DNA of 64,000 nucleotides. Origin: Caulobacteraceae bacterium (GTDB lineage: Bacteria > Pseudomonadota > Alphaproteobacteria > Caulobacterales > Caulobacteraceae). The stretch is from positions 101,132 through 165,131 of the forward strand of contig CANJLK010000002.1 of NCBI GenBank assembly GCA_947475465.1. The letters run 5' to 3'. Shown piece after piece: positions 38,190 through 46,584 of the stretch. The notes below the pieces were generated by a model, which made no database searches, was not told the DNA's origin, and saw only the letters and a list, made by a program, of their open reading frames with translations. Made by a program: the position numbers and the translations under genes. Numbering within the stretch: the stretch's first letter is position 1; each line of letters starts with the position of its first letter.

Positions 38190-39002
38190 CTACTTGCCCT
38201 CGCGCGGGTCCGGAGGCGGGGTCAGGTCGAAGATTTCCTTGCCGTTCTTGTCGACCTCCCGGTCGAGCGCCGCGACACAGTAGTTCTGCTCGGTCAGGGT
38301 CTGCTTGCGATTGCGCTTATAGGTGAAAGTATAGGTCCACGGCGTTGTAAAGACGACCGGATCGGTCACCACCGTATCGATCTGAAGGGTGTCCGGCCCG
38401 GTCTTGTGGAACCGCTCCGTCACCGTCAGCTTGTGGCCCTGAACTCCGTAGAGGATCTCGTTGGTCGGCCGGATGCCGATGGTGTCGATCACCAGGACGT
38501 CGCCCTCCCAGTGGGCGATGGATTCCCCGCTGAAGGTGTCGAACAGGTCGTCTTCGGGCGTATGGGCCCGCCCATCGGTCCAGATGTTGCGCACCTGCAG
38601 CCCGCCGCCGCCGGTGAGGAAGGCGAGGCTGTCGTCGCGCACCAGGAGTTCGAAGTTGCCGTCCATCTGGCGGGGCATGCCCTGCGGAATGCACTGGGCG
38701 TCGGCGGTAAACACCTGCTCGCCGGCCGCCCGCTTCCTGATCTGCTCGACCTTCTTGGCCTGATAGGCCGGTGTCAGGGGTTGGGGAATAGTCTCGTACT
38801 TCTCGATGGAGATGCGGTTGTTCATCACCCACATCCCCTGCAGTTCCTTGAACAGGATCGCCGGCGTCTTCTCGGCCGGCATGACATAGGGCGTGGCCGG
38901 CGGCGGCGGCGCGAAGGGCTGGGCAAGGCCAGACCCCGCGGCCGCCAGGCAGAGAAAGCCACCGGCGCAGGCCGCGCGCCAGGTCCGTCCGGATTGCGAC
39001 AT
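38190..39002 (-). CDS. Exported hypothetical protein, divergent from DUF6152 gene
   Basis: A 270-residue protein with a signal peptide ending GSGLAQ. The mature protein has ILFKELQGMWVMNNRISIEKY, QCIPQGMPRQMD and the beta-rich SIAHWEGDVLVIDTIGI, a lipocalin-like pattern often seen near receptors in sphingomonads and caulobacters. The family function is unknown. ATG 39002, with GGGGG upstream, is preferred to the longer frame. It shares a 167-base divergent region with the DUF6152 gene. Confidence 0.7.
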   Translation of the reverse strand: MSQSGRTWRAACAGGFLCLAAAGSGLAQPFAPPPPATPYVMPAEKTPAILFKELQGMWVMNNRISIEKYETIPQPLTPAYQAKKVEQIRKRAAGEQVFTADAQCIPQGMPRQMDGNFELLVRDDSLAFLTGGGGLQVRNIWTDGRAHTPEDDLFDTFSGESIAHWEGDVLVIDTIGIRPTNEILYGVQGHKLTVTERFHKTGPDTLQIDTVVTDPVVFTTPWTYTFTYKRNRKQTLTEQNYCVAALDREVDKNGKEIFDLTPPPDPREGK

Positions 39003-39169
39003 GACTACCCCCACGCGAGACCGATCGCGGCCAGCTTGCCGCCCGGCGGTCCGGCAATTCAAGCGGTGGGCCGCGCCCCGCCGTGTTCGACTGTTTCAAC
39101 CAAGATCGTCGATCCAACCGCGCGCCGCGCGCCTAGGGTGTGGCGGCAAACTCAACCGGAGCCATGACC

Positions 39170-39604
39170 ATGACGGACCTGCGCAGGATCGCCATCGGGG
39201 CCCTCGCCGGCCTGGTCGCCGCCGCGGCGTGGGGCGGAGGCGCTCTGGCCCACCATTCCTATTCGATGTTCGACCGCGACAAGACCATCACCATCGATGG
39301 CACCGTGCGCACCTGGGAAATGACAAACCCCCATTCCTATCTCTGGGTGGTGGTGCCGAAGAAGAACGGAGCCACCGAGATCTGGGGCATGGAGGGCGCG
39401 GGCATCGGCGCGCTCCTCAAGGCGGGCGTCCACAAATCCGAGGTGAAGCCGGGCGACAAGGTGAAGGTCAGCCTTCACCCCCTGCGCGACGGCCGCACCG
39501 GCGGGCAGCTGATCAGCCTGGTGCTCGACGGGTCCAACCGCGTGGTGAACTTCGGCGGCGGTGGCGGCCAGCCGGGCCGGCCCGAGGGCGCCGAAGGTCA
39601 GTAG
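39170..39604 (+). CDS. DUF6152 family exported protein
   Basis: A 144-residue protein with a signal peptide (ending near ALAHHS). The mature start HHSYSMFDRDKTITIDGTV and ENPHS-like MTNPHSYLWV are diagnostic of DUF6152. The exposed N-terminal His pair and the inner His could bind metal. Of two ATGs six bases apart, 39170 has GGAG at normal spacing. The C-terminus is glycine-rich. Confidence 0.82.
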   Translation: MTDLRRIAIGALAGLVAAAAWGGGALAHHSYSMFDRDKTITIDGTVRTWEMTNPHSYLWVVVPKKNGATEIWGMEGAGIGALLKAGVHKSEVKPGDKVKVSLHPLRDGRTGGQLISLVLDGSNRVVNFGGGGGQPGRPEGAEGQ

Positions 39605-39616
39605 GTTTAGGCCCCG

Positions 39617-40450
39617 TCAGGTTTCGACGAACGCCCGCTCCAGGACGAAATCGCCGGGGCTGGCCAGCGAGCCTTCCACATAGCCCATGTCGGTGAGCTG
39701 CTTCTTCAGGTCGGCCAGCACCGAGGGTCCGCCGCAGAGCATCAGGCGGTCGACGGCGGGGTCCAGCGGCGGCACGCCGAGGTCCGTGAAGAGCTTGCCC
39801 GAGGCGATCAGGTCGGTGATCCGGCCCTGGGTCTTGAAGGGCTCCCGCGTCACGGTCGGATAGTAGCGCAGCTTGGGCGCCACCAGCTCGCCCAGGATCT
39901 CGTCGTTGGGCAGGTCGTGCTCGAGGAGTTCGCGGTAGTTGAGGTCGGCCACCTGGCGCACCGTATGGGTGACGATCACCTCGTCGAAGCGCTCATAGAC
40001 CTCCGGGTCGCGGGCCAGCGACAGCCAGGGCGCCAGGCCCGTGCCGGTGCCCAGCATGTAGAGGCGCTTGCCAGGCTTCAGGCCGTCCAGCACCAGGGTC
40101 CCGGTGGGCTTGCGGCCGATCAGGACCTGGTCACCCACCTTGATGTTCTGCAGCCGCGAGGTCAGCGGGCCGTCGGCGACCTTGATCGAATAGAACTCCA
40201 GCTCTTCGTGCCAAGCCGGCGAGGCGATGGAATAGGCCCGCACCAGCGGCTTGCCGTCTTCCTTCATCAGCCCGACCATGACGAACTGGCCCGACGAAAA
40301 GCGCAGGCTCGGATCGCGGGTCGTGCGGAACGAGAACAGGCTCTCGGTCCAGTGCTGGACCCAGGTCACCGTCTCGACGAAGAAGGCTCCCCCACTCTTT
40401 AGGGGAAAGGGGGCCTCGGGGGGCGCGGGCGCCGCTGAAACGTCAGTCAT
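39617..40450 (-). CDS. fpr: Ferredoxin--NADP+ reductase
   Basis: A 277-residue FAD flavoprotein of the bacterial Fpr type. The FAD-binding RAYSIASPAW, the pyrophosphate/NADP block MLGTGTGLAPWLSLARD and LMLCGGPSVLADLK are visible. The C-terminus ends VLERAFVET, as in Fpr. It lies 32 bases downstream of cysH on the same strand, so it may deliver electrons via ferredoxin to the sulfite reductase of this operon, which has no CysJ. Confidence 0.93.
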   Translation of the reverse strand: MTDVSAAPAPPEAPFPLKSGGAFFVETVTWVQHWTESLFSFRTTRDPSLRFSSGQFVMVGLMKEDGKPLVRAYSIASPAWHEELEFYSIKVADGPLTSRLQNIKVGDQVLIGRKPTGTLVLDGLKPGKRLYMLGTGTGLAPWLSLARDPEVYERFDEVIVTHTVRQVADLNYRELLEHDLPNDEILGELVAPKLRYYPTVTREPFKTQGRITDLIASGKLFTDLGVPPLDPAVDRLMLCGGPSVLADLKKQLTDMGYVEGSLASPGDFVLERAFVET

Positions 40451-40482
40451 TTCGAGGTCTGTCTACGGTTGCGGGCCGGGCG

Positions 40483-41223
40483 TCAAATATCGCCGCCGAC
40501 GTTGATGACGGCGTCGGGGGCGCGGGCGACGTGGATGCCGCACTCGGTCTTGTCCGAACCGGCCCAGCGGCCGGCGCGGATATCCTGGCCCTCCTCCACC
40601 GGCTTGGTGCACGGCCAGCAGCCGATCGAGGGGAAGCCCTGGGCGACCAGCGGGTGGGCCGGAAGGTTGTGCTCCGCCGCATAGGCGTCGAGGTCGGCCT
40701 TGGCCCAGTTGGCCAGGGGATTGAACTTCACCTGCTCGCCGGCCTGCTCGACCACCGCCAGCGACAGCCGCGAGCCGCCCTGGAAGCGCTTGCGGCCGGT
40801 GATCCAGGCGCCGAAGCCTCCCAGGGCCTTGTCCAGCGGGATGACCTTGCGGACTTCGCAGCAGGCATCGGTGTCGGTCTGCCAAAGCTTGGCGTCCGGA
40901 TCGGCGACCGCCAGGTCCTGGTGCGAGGGACGCAGGTCGCGCACATCGGTCAGGCCGAGCTTGGCGGCAAGCTGCTTGCGGTAGTCCAGGGTCTGGCCGA
41001 ACAGCATGCCGGTGTCGAGGAACAGCACCGGCATGTCGGGCTTCACCTGGGCCACCAGGTGCAGCAGGACCGCCGATTCCGCCCCGAAGGACGACACCAG
41101 GGCCAGACCGTCGCCGAATTCGGCCACGGCGGCGGCGATGATTTCCCGCGGGTGGGCGTGGCGCAGGCGGGCGTCGAGCACCGACGCGCGGGTCTCGGTG
41201 TGTTCAAGGGTGTCGTAGGCCAT
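40483..41223 (-). CDS. cysH: APS/PAPS reductase with [4Fe-4S] motif
   Basis: A 246-residue enzyme reducing activated sulfate to sulfite with thioredoxin. It has SSFGAESAVLLHL (PP-loop-type) and the C-terminal TECGIH cysteine nucleophile. The pairs ACCEVRKV and GCWPCT form the four-cysteine set of the [4Fe-4S] group, which usually acts on APS. ATG 41223, with GGAG eight bases upstream, is preferred over GTG 41229. It lies two bases after the DUF934 stop. Confidence 0.94.
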   Translation of the reverse strand: MAYDTLEHTETRASVLDARLRHAHPREIIAAAVAEFGDGLALVSSFGAESAVLLHLVAQVKPDMPVLFLDTGMLFGQTLDYRKQLAAKLGLTDVRDLRPSHQDLAVADPDAKLWQTDTDACCEVRKVIPLDKALGGFGAWITGRKRFQGGSRLSLAVVEQAGEQVKFNPLANWAKADLDAYAAEHNLPAHPLVAQGFPSIGCWPCTKPVEEGQDIRAGRWAGSDKTECGIHVARAPDAVINVGGDI

Positions 41224-41225
41224 GC

Positions 41226-41726
41226 TCACACCTCCCGCTCCGCGAAAGCCGGCGCGCGGCGATCGGCCGAGCGCTGATAGACGTGCCGGTAGCGATGGAT
41301 GGCCCGTTCCAGGTCCTCCACCGTGGCGCCGTCCGCCGGTTCGAAGGCGTCGAAGCCGGTGCGGACCATGAAGCCCGCCTGCTCGCGCAGCACGTCCCCT
41401 ACCGCGCGGACCTCGCCCTTGTAGCCATACCGCTCACGCAGCAGGGCGGCGGAGGTATAGGCCCGCCCGTCGCGGAACTTCGGAAACGCCAGGGCGACCA
41501 CCGCGATGCGCGGCAGGTCGTAGGCTAGCGCCTCGACATCCTCGCTGCTTTCCACGCGGACCCCCACCTGACGGCCTTCGGCCAGCAGGCGATCGCCTTC
41601 CGCCTCGAAGCGGGTCAGCGAGACGATAACATCGCCGGGCGCGATATCCTGGTCGTCGGCCACGGCGGTGAAGGCGTCCTCGGCCACCGCCAGCTTGCCA
41701 TCCGCGCGCTTAATGTACGTCGGCAT
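41226..41726 (-). CDS. DUF934 family protein of the sulfite reductase operon
   Basis: A 166-residue cytosolic protein of unknown mechanism that is regularly linked to cysI and cysH in proteobacteria. VVALAFPKFRDGRAYTSAALLRERYGYKGEVRAVGDVLREQ and RTGFDAFE are the family signature. AAGGAGG six bases before ATG 41726 fixes the start. It overlaps the end of cysI by 17 bases. A role in assembling or supplying electrons to sulfite reductase is inferred from context only. Confidence 0.88.
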   Translation of the reverse strand: MPTYIKRADGKLAVAEDAFTAVADDQDIAPGDVIVSLTRFEAEGDRLLAEGRQVGVRVESSEDVEALAYDLPRIAVVALAFPKFRDGRAYTSAALLRERYGYKGEVRAVGDVLREQAGFMVRTGFDAFEPADGATVEDLERAIHRYRHVYQRSADRRAPAFAEREV

Positions 41727-43365
41727 AGACGGCCTCCTTGAAGGGCGCGACGCCGGTGCGGCGGAAAGTGTCGAGGAACCGCTCGCCATCCTTGCGTTCG
41801 CGCAGATAGACCTCGACCAACGTGTCGACCGCCTCGGCCACCCGCTCGTAGGGCAGCGCGGGCCCGAGGGCCTGCCCTACCGCCGCGTCCTCGGCGCCGG
41901 AACCGCCCAGGGTGAGCTGGTAGTATTCCTCGCCCTTCTTATCGACCCCCAGGATGCCGATGTGGCCCACATGGTGGTGGCCGCAGGCGTTGATGCAGCC
42001 GCTGATCTTCACCTTCAGCTCGCCGACGTTTTCCGCCCGGTCCGCGTCGGCGAACCGCTCGGCGATATGCTGGGCGACCGAGATCGCCCGCGCGTTGGCC
42101 AGGGCGCAATAGTCCAGCCCCGGGCAGGCGATGATGTCGCTCACCAGGCCGATGTTCGGTGTCCCCAGGCCCACGGCGGCCAGGGCGGCATGCACCGCCG
42201 GCAGGTCGTCGAGCCTGATATGCGGCAAGACCAGATTCTGCTCGTGGGTCACGCGGATGTCATCCTGGCCAAAGCGTTCGGCCAGGTCGGCGACCACATC
42301 CATCTGCTCGGCCGTGGCGTCGCCGGGGGTTTCGCCGATGCCCTTCAGGGAAATCTCGACGATGGCGTAGCCGGGCTTCTTGTGCGGCTTGACGTTGTTG
42401 CGGACGAAGCGGGCGAAGGCCAGCTGCGAGGCCTTGGCCGCCTCGAAGGCTTCCGACCGGGGCGGCAGCGTCTCGAAGGCGCCGCCGGCGAAGGCGCCGC
42501 GGATGCGGGCGATCTCCAGGTCCGGCAGGTCGGCGTCCGTCCCCACCTTGTCCCACTCGGCCTCGACCTGGCGGGCGAACTCCTCGGCGCCCAGCGCCGC
42601 CACCAGGATCTTGATCCGCGCCTTGTAGATGTTGTCGCGGCGGCCGTGGCGATTGTAGACTCTAAGGATCGCCTCCAGGTACGAGAACAGCCGGTTGGCC
42701 GGCAGGAACTCGCGGATGGTCGAGCCGACATAGGGCGTGCGCCCCATGCCGCCGCCAACCATCACCTCGAAGCCCATCGCGCCATCACGGGCGCGCTTCA
42801 CGGCGAGGCCGATGTCGTGGACCTTGGCCGCCGTGCGGTCCTTGGGCGCGGCGGTGATGGCGATCTTGAACTTACGCGGCAGGAACGAGAATTCCGGATG
42901 CAGGGTCGACCATTGGCGCATGGCCTCGGCCCAGATGCGCGGGTCGTCGATCTCCTCGGCCGTGGCGCCCGCATAGGGGTCGGCCGTGACGTTGCGGATG
43001 CAGTTGCCGCTGGTCTGGATGGCGTGCATGTCGACGCTGGCCAGATGGTCCAGTATATCCGGCGTATCGGCCAGCTTGATCCAGTGCAGTTGCAGGTTCT
43101 GGCGCGTCGTGAAGTGACCGTAGCCCTTGTCATAGGTCTTCGACAGCCAGGCCAGCTTACGCAGCTGGGTGCTGTTCAGCGAGCCGTAGGGAATGGCGAC
43201 CCGCAGCATGTAGGCGTGCAGCTGGAGATACAGACCGTTCATCAGCCGCAGGGGCTTGAACTGGTCTTCGGTCAGGTCGCCCGCCAGGCGGCGACCCACC
43301 TGTTCGCGGAACTCCGCGCTGCGGTCGGCGAGGATCTCGCGGTCGAGGGTGTCGTAACGGTACAT
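41710..43365 (-). CDS. cysI: Sulfite reductase hemoprotein (nitrite/sulfite reductase family)
   Basis: A 551-residue siroheme and [4Fe-4S] enzyme making sulfide from sulfite. Two ferredoxin-like half domains are followed by catalytic halves. The cluster cysteines are in IACPGLDYCALA and SGCINACGHHHVGHIG. TRQNLQLHWI and the conserved Arg/Lys residues near the substrate are present. ATG 43365 is preceded by AGAGG, and the longer frame upstream is a shadow over the DUF2849 gene. Ferredoxin- versus NADPH-dependent type is not certain. Confidence 0.93.
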   Translation of the reverse strand: MYRYDTLDREILADRSAEFREQVGRRLAGDLTEDQFKPLRLMNGLYLQLHAYMLRVAIPYGSLNSTQLRKLAWLSKTYDKGYGHFTTRQNLQLHWIKLADTPDILDHLASVDMHAIQTSGNCIRNVTADPYAGATAEEIDDPRIWAEAMRQWSTLHPEFSFLPRKFKIAITAAPKDRTAAKVHDIGLAVKRARDGAMGFEVMVGGGMGRTPYVGSTIREFLPANRLFSYLEAILRVYNRHGRRDNIYKARIKILVAALGAEEFARQVEAEWDKVGTDADLPDLEIARIRGAFAGGAFETLPPRSEAFEAAKASQLAFARFVRNNVKPHKKPGYAIVEISLKGIGETPGDATAEQMDVVADLAERFGQDDIRVTHEQNLVLPHIRLDDLPAVHAALAAVGLGTPNIGLVSDIIACPGLDYCALANARAISVAQHIAERFADADRAENVGELKVKISGCINACGHHHVGHIGILGVDKKGEEYYQLTLGGSGAEDAAVGQALGPALPYERVAEAVDTLVEVYLRERKDGERFLDTFRRTGVAPFKEAVYADVH

Positions 43366-43373
43366 TCGCGCCT

Positions 43374-43730
43374 CTACTTGCGCCGGATCAGGTCGACGCG
43401 GCCCGTGGAGCGGGCGGCGCCGTGGGCATGCTTGAGCGCCGCGATCGCCGCGCCACCCTCGGTCTGCTTGCCGTGGTTCAGGTTGGTGGGGCCGAGCGCT
43501 CGGATCCGCTCGCGGTAGCTGAGCGGCGCCCACAGGCCCTCGGATTCAACCAGGTCGATGAGATAGGCGTCCACTACCGCCTTCGGCTGGTTCTTGCCGT
43601 GCGCCTCGGCCGCCTCGGCCTCCGCCGCGTCGTCATAGAGCTTCGCGTCGGCGAAGCGCTCGACCCAGCGGCCGCCGTCCCAAAACACGACCTCGCCGTC
43701 GACCAGGCGGTTGGCGGTCAGAGCTTTCAT
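43374..43730 (-). CDS. DUF2849 family protein
   Basis: A 118-residue protein with KALTANRLVDGEVVFWDGGRWVERF at the N-terminus, the usual DUF2849 form. It is found between cobA and cysI in many alphaproteobacteria. Its ATG overlaps the cobA stop (ATGA), and cysI starts eight bases after its stop. The function is unknown; coupling suggests a structural or maturation part in siroheme/sulfite reductase. Confidence 0.85.
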   Translation of the reverse strand: MKALTANRLVDGEVVFWDGGRWVERFADAKLYDDAAEAEAAEAHGKNQPKAVVDAYLIDLVESEGLWAPLSYRERIRALGPTNLNHGKQTEGGAAIAALKHAHGAARSTGRVDLIRRK

Positions 43731-44557
43731 GCGTGCGCCCTCAGGCCGTCGGTTTCGGAGAGCAGGCTGGCCTGGGCGAGCGCCATGGCCTCGCCGACGA
43801 TGAGAATCGCCGGACCCTTGAGGCCGGCGGCCGCCTCGGCGAGACCGGCCAGGGTGGTTGTCACGCGGCGCTCGTCGGCGCGGCTGGCGTTCTCGACGAT
43901 CAGGGCCGGCGTCGATCCGGCCCGCCCCGCCGCCATGAGGCGCGCGGCGATCAGCGTAGCCATGGATAGGCCCATGTAGATCACCACTGTATGGTTGGCC
44001 CTGGCCAGGCTTTCCCAGTGCAGGTCCGGCTCGCCGCCTTGCGCCGCATGTCCCGTCACGAAGGTCACCGCCTGGGCCGAGCCGCGATGGGTCAGCGGCG
44101 CGCCGGCTGACGCGCCGGCCGCGAACGCTGCGGTGACGCCCGGCACAACCCGGCATTCGACGCCGACCTCACGGCAGGCTTCCAGTTCCTCACCGCCACG
44201 GCCGAAGATGAAGGGATCGCCCCCCTTCAGCCGCACCACCGTCAGCCCCTCGAGGGCGAAGGCGGTCAGCATCCGGTTGATCTCGTCCTGGCTGTGGGAA
44301 TGGCGCGACTTGCGCTTGGCGACCGAGATCCGGCGCGCCGTCACCGGCGCCAGATCGAGGATCTCGTCGGACACCAGGCCGTCATGGACGACCACATCGG
44401 CGCTGCGCAGTACGGCCAGGGCCTTGAGGGTCAGCAACTCCGGGTCGCCGGGCCCGGCGCCCACAAGCCAGACCACGCCGGCGGCCACGGCTTGCCCACG
44501 GCCGCCCAGCAAAACCAGGCGTTCCGCGCGCTTCGACCTGTCGTCCCGCGTCGTCAT
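43727..44557 (-). CDS. cobA: Uroporphyrinogen-III C-methyltransferase
   Basis: A 276-residue SAM-dependent enzyme giving precorrin-2, the precursor of siroheme. WLVGAGPGDPELLTLKA, VVRLKGGDPFIFGRGGEE, VPGVTAAFAAGASAGAPLTHR and GLSMATL are the SUMT signature. The CysG N-terminal dehydrogenase/chelatase domain is absent. It is first in the operon that uses siroheme in CysI and diverges from a LysR regulator. Confidence 0.94.
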   Translation of the reverse strand: MTTRDDRSKRAERLVLLGGRGQAVAAGVVWLVGAGPGDPELLTLKALAVLRSADVVVHDGLVSDEILDLAPVTARRISVAKRKSRHSHSQDEINRMLTAFALEGLTVVRLKGGDPFIFGRGGEELEACREVGVECRVVPGVTAAFAAGASAGAPLTHRGSAQAVTFVTGHAAQGGEPDLHWESLARANHTVVIYMGLSMATLIAARLMAAGRAGSTPALIVENASRADERRVTTTLAGLAEAAAGLKGPAILIVGEAMALAQASLLSETDGLRAHA

Positions 44558-44728
44558 GGATAGCTTCTCTATAACCTCTGGCCCGAAACCAGAACGGGAC
44601 GGACTTACGCCCGCCCCGCCGGATGTCCACCGACGAAAAGGGCCTATCCGTCGCTGGACGCTTGCAAATAGGCGCTCGACCGCCCAATTCGCAAGGCAAG
44701 GACTTCTGCCCAGGCTGTCAGGAATTCT
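44558..44728. promoter_or_regulatory. Divergent promoter region, cobA-cys operon and LysR gene
   Basis: A 171-base gap between divergently oriented genes, with a CTTGC/GCAAG inverted repeat at 44661-44695 (arms 25 bases apart). LysR proteins commonly bind such shared regions, so the regulator may control the operon and itself. No clear -10/-35 pair could be fixed by eye. Confidence 0.4.
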
Positions 44729-45685
44729 ATGGAAAGAACCCAAGACCGAAGGCGCCTGCCGCCCCTCAACGCGCTGCGCGCCTTCGAGGCTGCCGCCCGG
44801 CACCTGAATTTCAGCCGCGCGGCCGACGAACTGTCTGTCACGCCAGGCGCGGTCAGCCAGCAGATCCAGAACCTGGAAGACTATGTGGGCGCGGCCCTCT
44901 TCAAGCGCACGCCCAAGGGCCTGCTGCTGACCGACGCGGCCCAGACCGCGCTGCCGGCCCTGCGCGAGGCCTTCGACCGCCTGGCCGAGGCCGCATCTCT
45001 GCTCACCGCCGCCGTGGATGGCCGCCGCCTAACCCTGACCGCCCCGCCCTCCTTCGCCGCCAAGTGGCTGGTGCCCAGGCTGGGCGCCTTCGAACAGGGC
45101 CATCCGCAAGTCGACATCTGGCTGTCGGCCGGCATCGAACTGGTTGACCTGGCCGCCGGCGAGGTGGACGTGGCGATCCGCTATGGCGCCGGGCGCTATC
45201 CGGGCCTCGAGGTCCGGCGGCTGTTCAGCGAGACGGTGATCCCGGTGGCGGCGCCCTCGCACCTGGCGGAAAATCCGCTGAATACGCCCGCGGACCTGGC
45301 GAACCACATCCTGCTGCACGACGGCTCGCCGGACCTCGACGACAGCTGCCCCGACTGGTCCATGTGGCTGGCCGCCCGTGGCCTGAAGTCCATCGACGGC
45401 ATGCGCGGCCCGCGGTTCAACCAGTCCAGCCTGGTGATCGAGGCGGCCGTCAACGGACGCGGCGTTGCGCTCGCCAAGCGCACCCTGGCGGCCGCCGACC
45501 TGGAAGCCGGGCGGCTGGTCGCGCCCCTGCAGATCGCCACCGCGGTCGACTTCGCCTATTACCTCGTGCATCCGAAGGCCAAGGGGCGGTTGCCCCAGGT
45601 GAAGGCCTTCGTGAGCTGGATCGAGGCCGAGGCTCTCGCCCATGAGGAGGCCCTGCGGGCCATCGACAACGGCGCGGGCATCTAG
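44729..45685 (+). CDS. LysR family regulator, GcvA-like
   Basis: A 318-residue DNA-binding regulator. The HTH is RAFEAAARHLNFSRAADELSVTPGAVSQQIQNLE, whose PPLNALRAFEAAAR start is typical of the GcvA group. The effector domain has APPSFAAKWLVPRLGAF and EVDVAIRYGAGRYPGLEV. Divergent placement from cobA suggests control of sulfur assimilation, but GcvA-like members regulate many pathways. Confidence 0.92.
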   Translation: MERTQDRRRLPPLNALRAFEAAARHLNFSRAADELSVTPGAVSQQIQNLEDYVGAALFKRTPKGLLLTDAAQTALPALREAFDRLAEAASLLTAAVDGRRLTLTAPPSFAAKWLVPRLGAFEQGHPQVDIWLSAGIELVDLAAGEVDVAIRYGAGRYPGLEVRRLFSETVIPVAAPSHLAENPLNTPADLANHILLHDGSPDLDDSCPDWSMWLAARGLKSIDGMRGPRFNQSSLVIEAAVNGRGVALAKRTLAAADLEAGRLVAPLQIATAVDFAYYLVHPKAKGRLPQVKAFVSWIEAEALAHEEALRAIDNGAGI

Positions 45686-45704
45686 ACAGGGTTTTGCGTA
45701 GACG

Positions 45705-46031
45705 ATGAATTTCACAACGGACGAACGGCCCGCGCCGGACGCCTGCACAAGCATGGCCGAGGTCCGCACGGGCGTCGACGCCCTCGACCGGCTGCTGGTG
45801 GCGGTGCTGGCCGAACGTCAGCGCTACATGGACGCCGCAGCCCGCATCAAGCCCAACCGCGACGCCGTGCGCGACGAGTCGCGGATCGAGGACGTCGTCG
45901 CCAAGGTCAAGGCCGCCGCGCGGGGCGCGGGCCTGTCCGAATCCATCGCCGAGCCGGTCTGGCGCCTGCTCATCGAGCGATGCATCGCCCACGAACTCGG
46001 CGTCTGGGACGCGACGCGCGGGGGCCGCTAG
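45705..46031 (+). CDS. Chorismate mutase, AroQ type
   Basis: A 108-residue all-helical enzyme converting chorismate to prephenate. EVRTGVDALDRLLVAVLAERQRYMDAAARIK and the Arg of VRDESRIEDVV are AroQ active-site elements, and LIERCIAHEL is the third helix. No signal is visible, so it is cytosolic. It lies 19 bases after the LysR gene. Its stop overlaps that of the convergent Hpt gene in CTAG. Confidence 0.87.
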   Translation: MNFTTDERPAPDACTSMAEVRTGVDALDRLLVAVLAERQRYMDAAARIKPNRDAVRDESRIEDVVAKVKAAARGAGLSESIAEPVWRLLIERCIAHELGVWDATRGGR

Positions 46032-46348
46032 GCCTCGGACCGATAGTCGGCGATCTCCGCAAGGGCGGCGGCGAGCGCGGCCCGCACCGGCTCCAGATCC
46101 GGCGCGCTCGCGGCTTCCGCCGAGGCGGCGGCGGCTCCCAGCGCATTGGCCCCGATCCCCAAGGCCGCGCCCTTTATGGTGTGGACAAGATCGCGCCAGC
46201 CCGGATTGCCTCCGTCCAAGCCCGGCGACCAGATAGCGGCCTGCTGGACAAACAACGCCAGGACCTCGCCGATCACCTGCCGATCGCCGGCCATGAAGTC
46301 TTCTAGATAGGCGAAATCTACTGCCTTTTCCGAGTCTTGCGACGCCAC
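46028..46348 (-). CDS. Hpt (histidine phosphotransfer) domain protein
   Basis: A 106-residue helical protein with the phosphoacceptor His in DLVHTIKGAALGIGANALG near residue 55. A free-standing Hpt would shuttle phosphate in a multistep phosphorelay; its kinase and response regulator are not in the window. GTG 46348, with AAGGGG upstream, is preferred over the longer TTG start at 46378. Confidence 0.85.
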   Translation of the reverse strand: MASQDSEKAVDFAYLEDFMAGDRQVIGEVLALFVQQAAIWSPGLDGGNPGWRDLVHTIKGAALGIGANALGAAAASAEAASAPDLEPVRAALAAALAEIADYRSEA

Positions 46349-46443
46349 CGGAACCCCTTCTCCAACGCGCCTTGCCAAGGGCGCGATTTAGCGTATTTTC
46401 CGCGCCCTCGCCGCCAGGCCAGACATTGGTCCGAAGCGACGGT

Positions 46444-46519
<76 letters not shown>

Positions 46520-46584
46520 TTTTCGCTCCCGAAGGGCGAGTGACCGTCCCAGTTCCAGGCGCCGCCACAGGCCCTTGCGCGTGA

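Noticed and set aside
41668..43518. 616-codon plus-strand frame
   Set aside because: Antisense shadow of cysI, whose Fe-S and siroheme motifs are clear.
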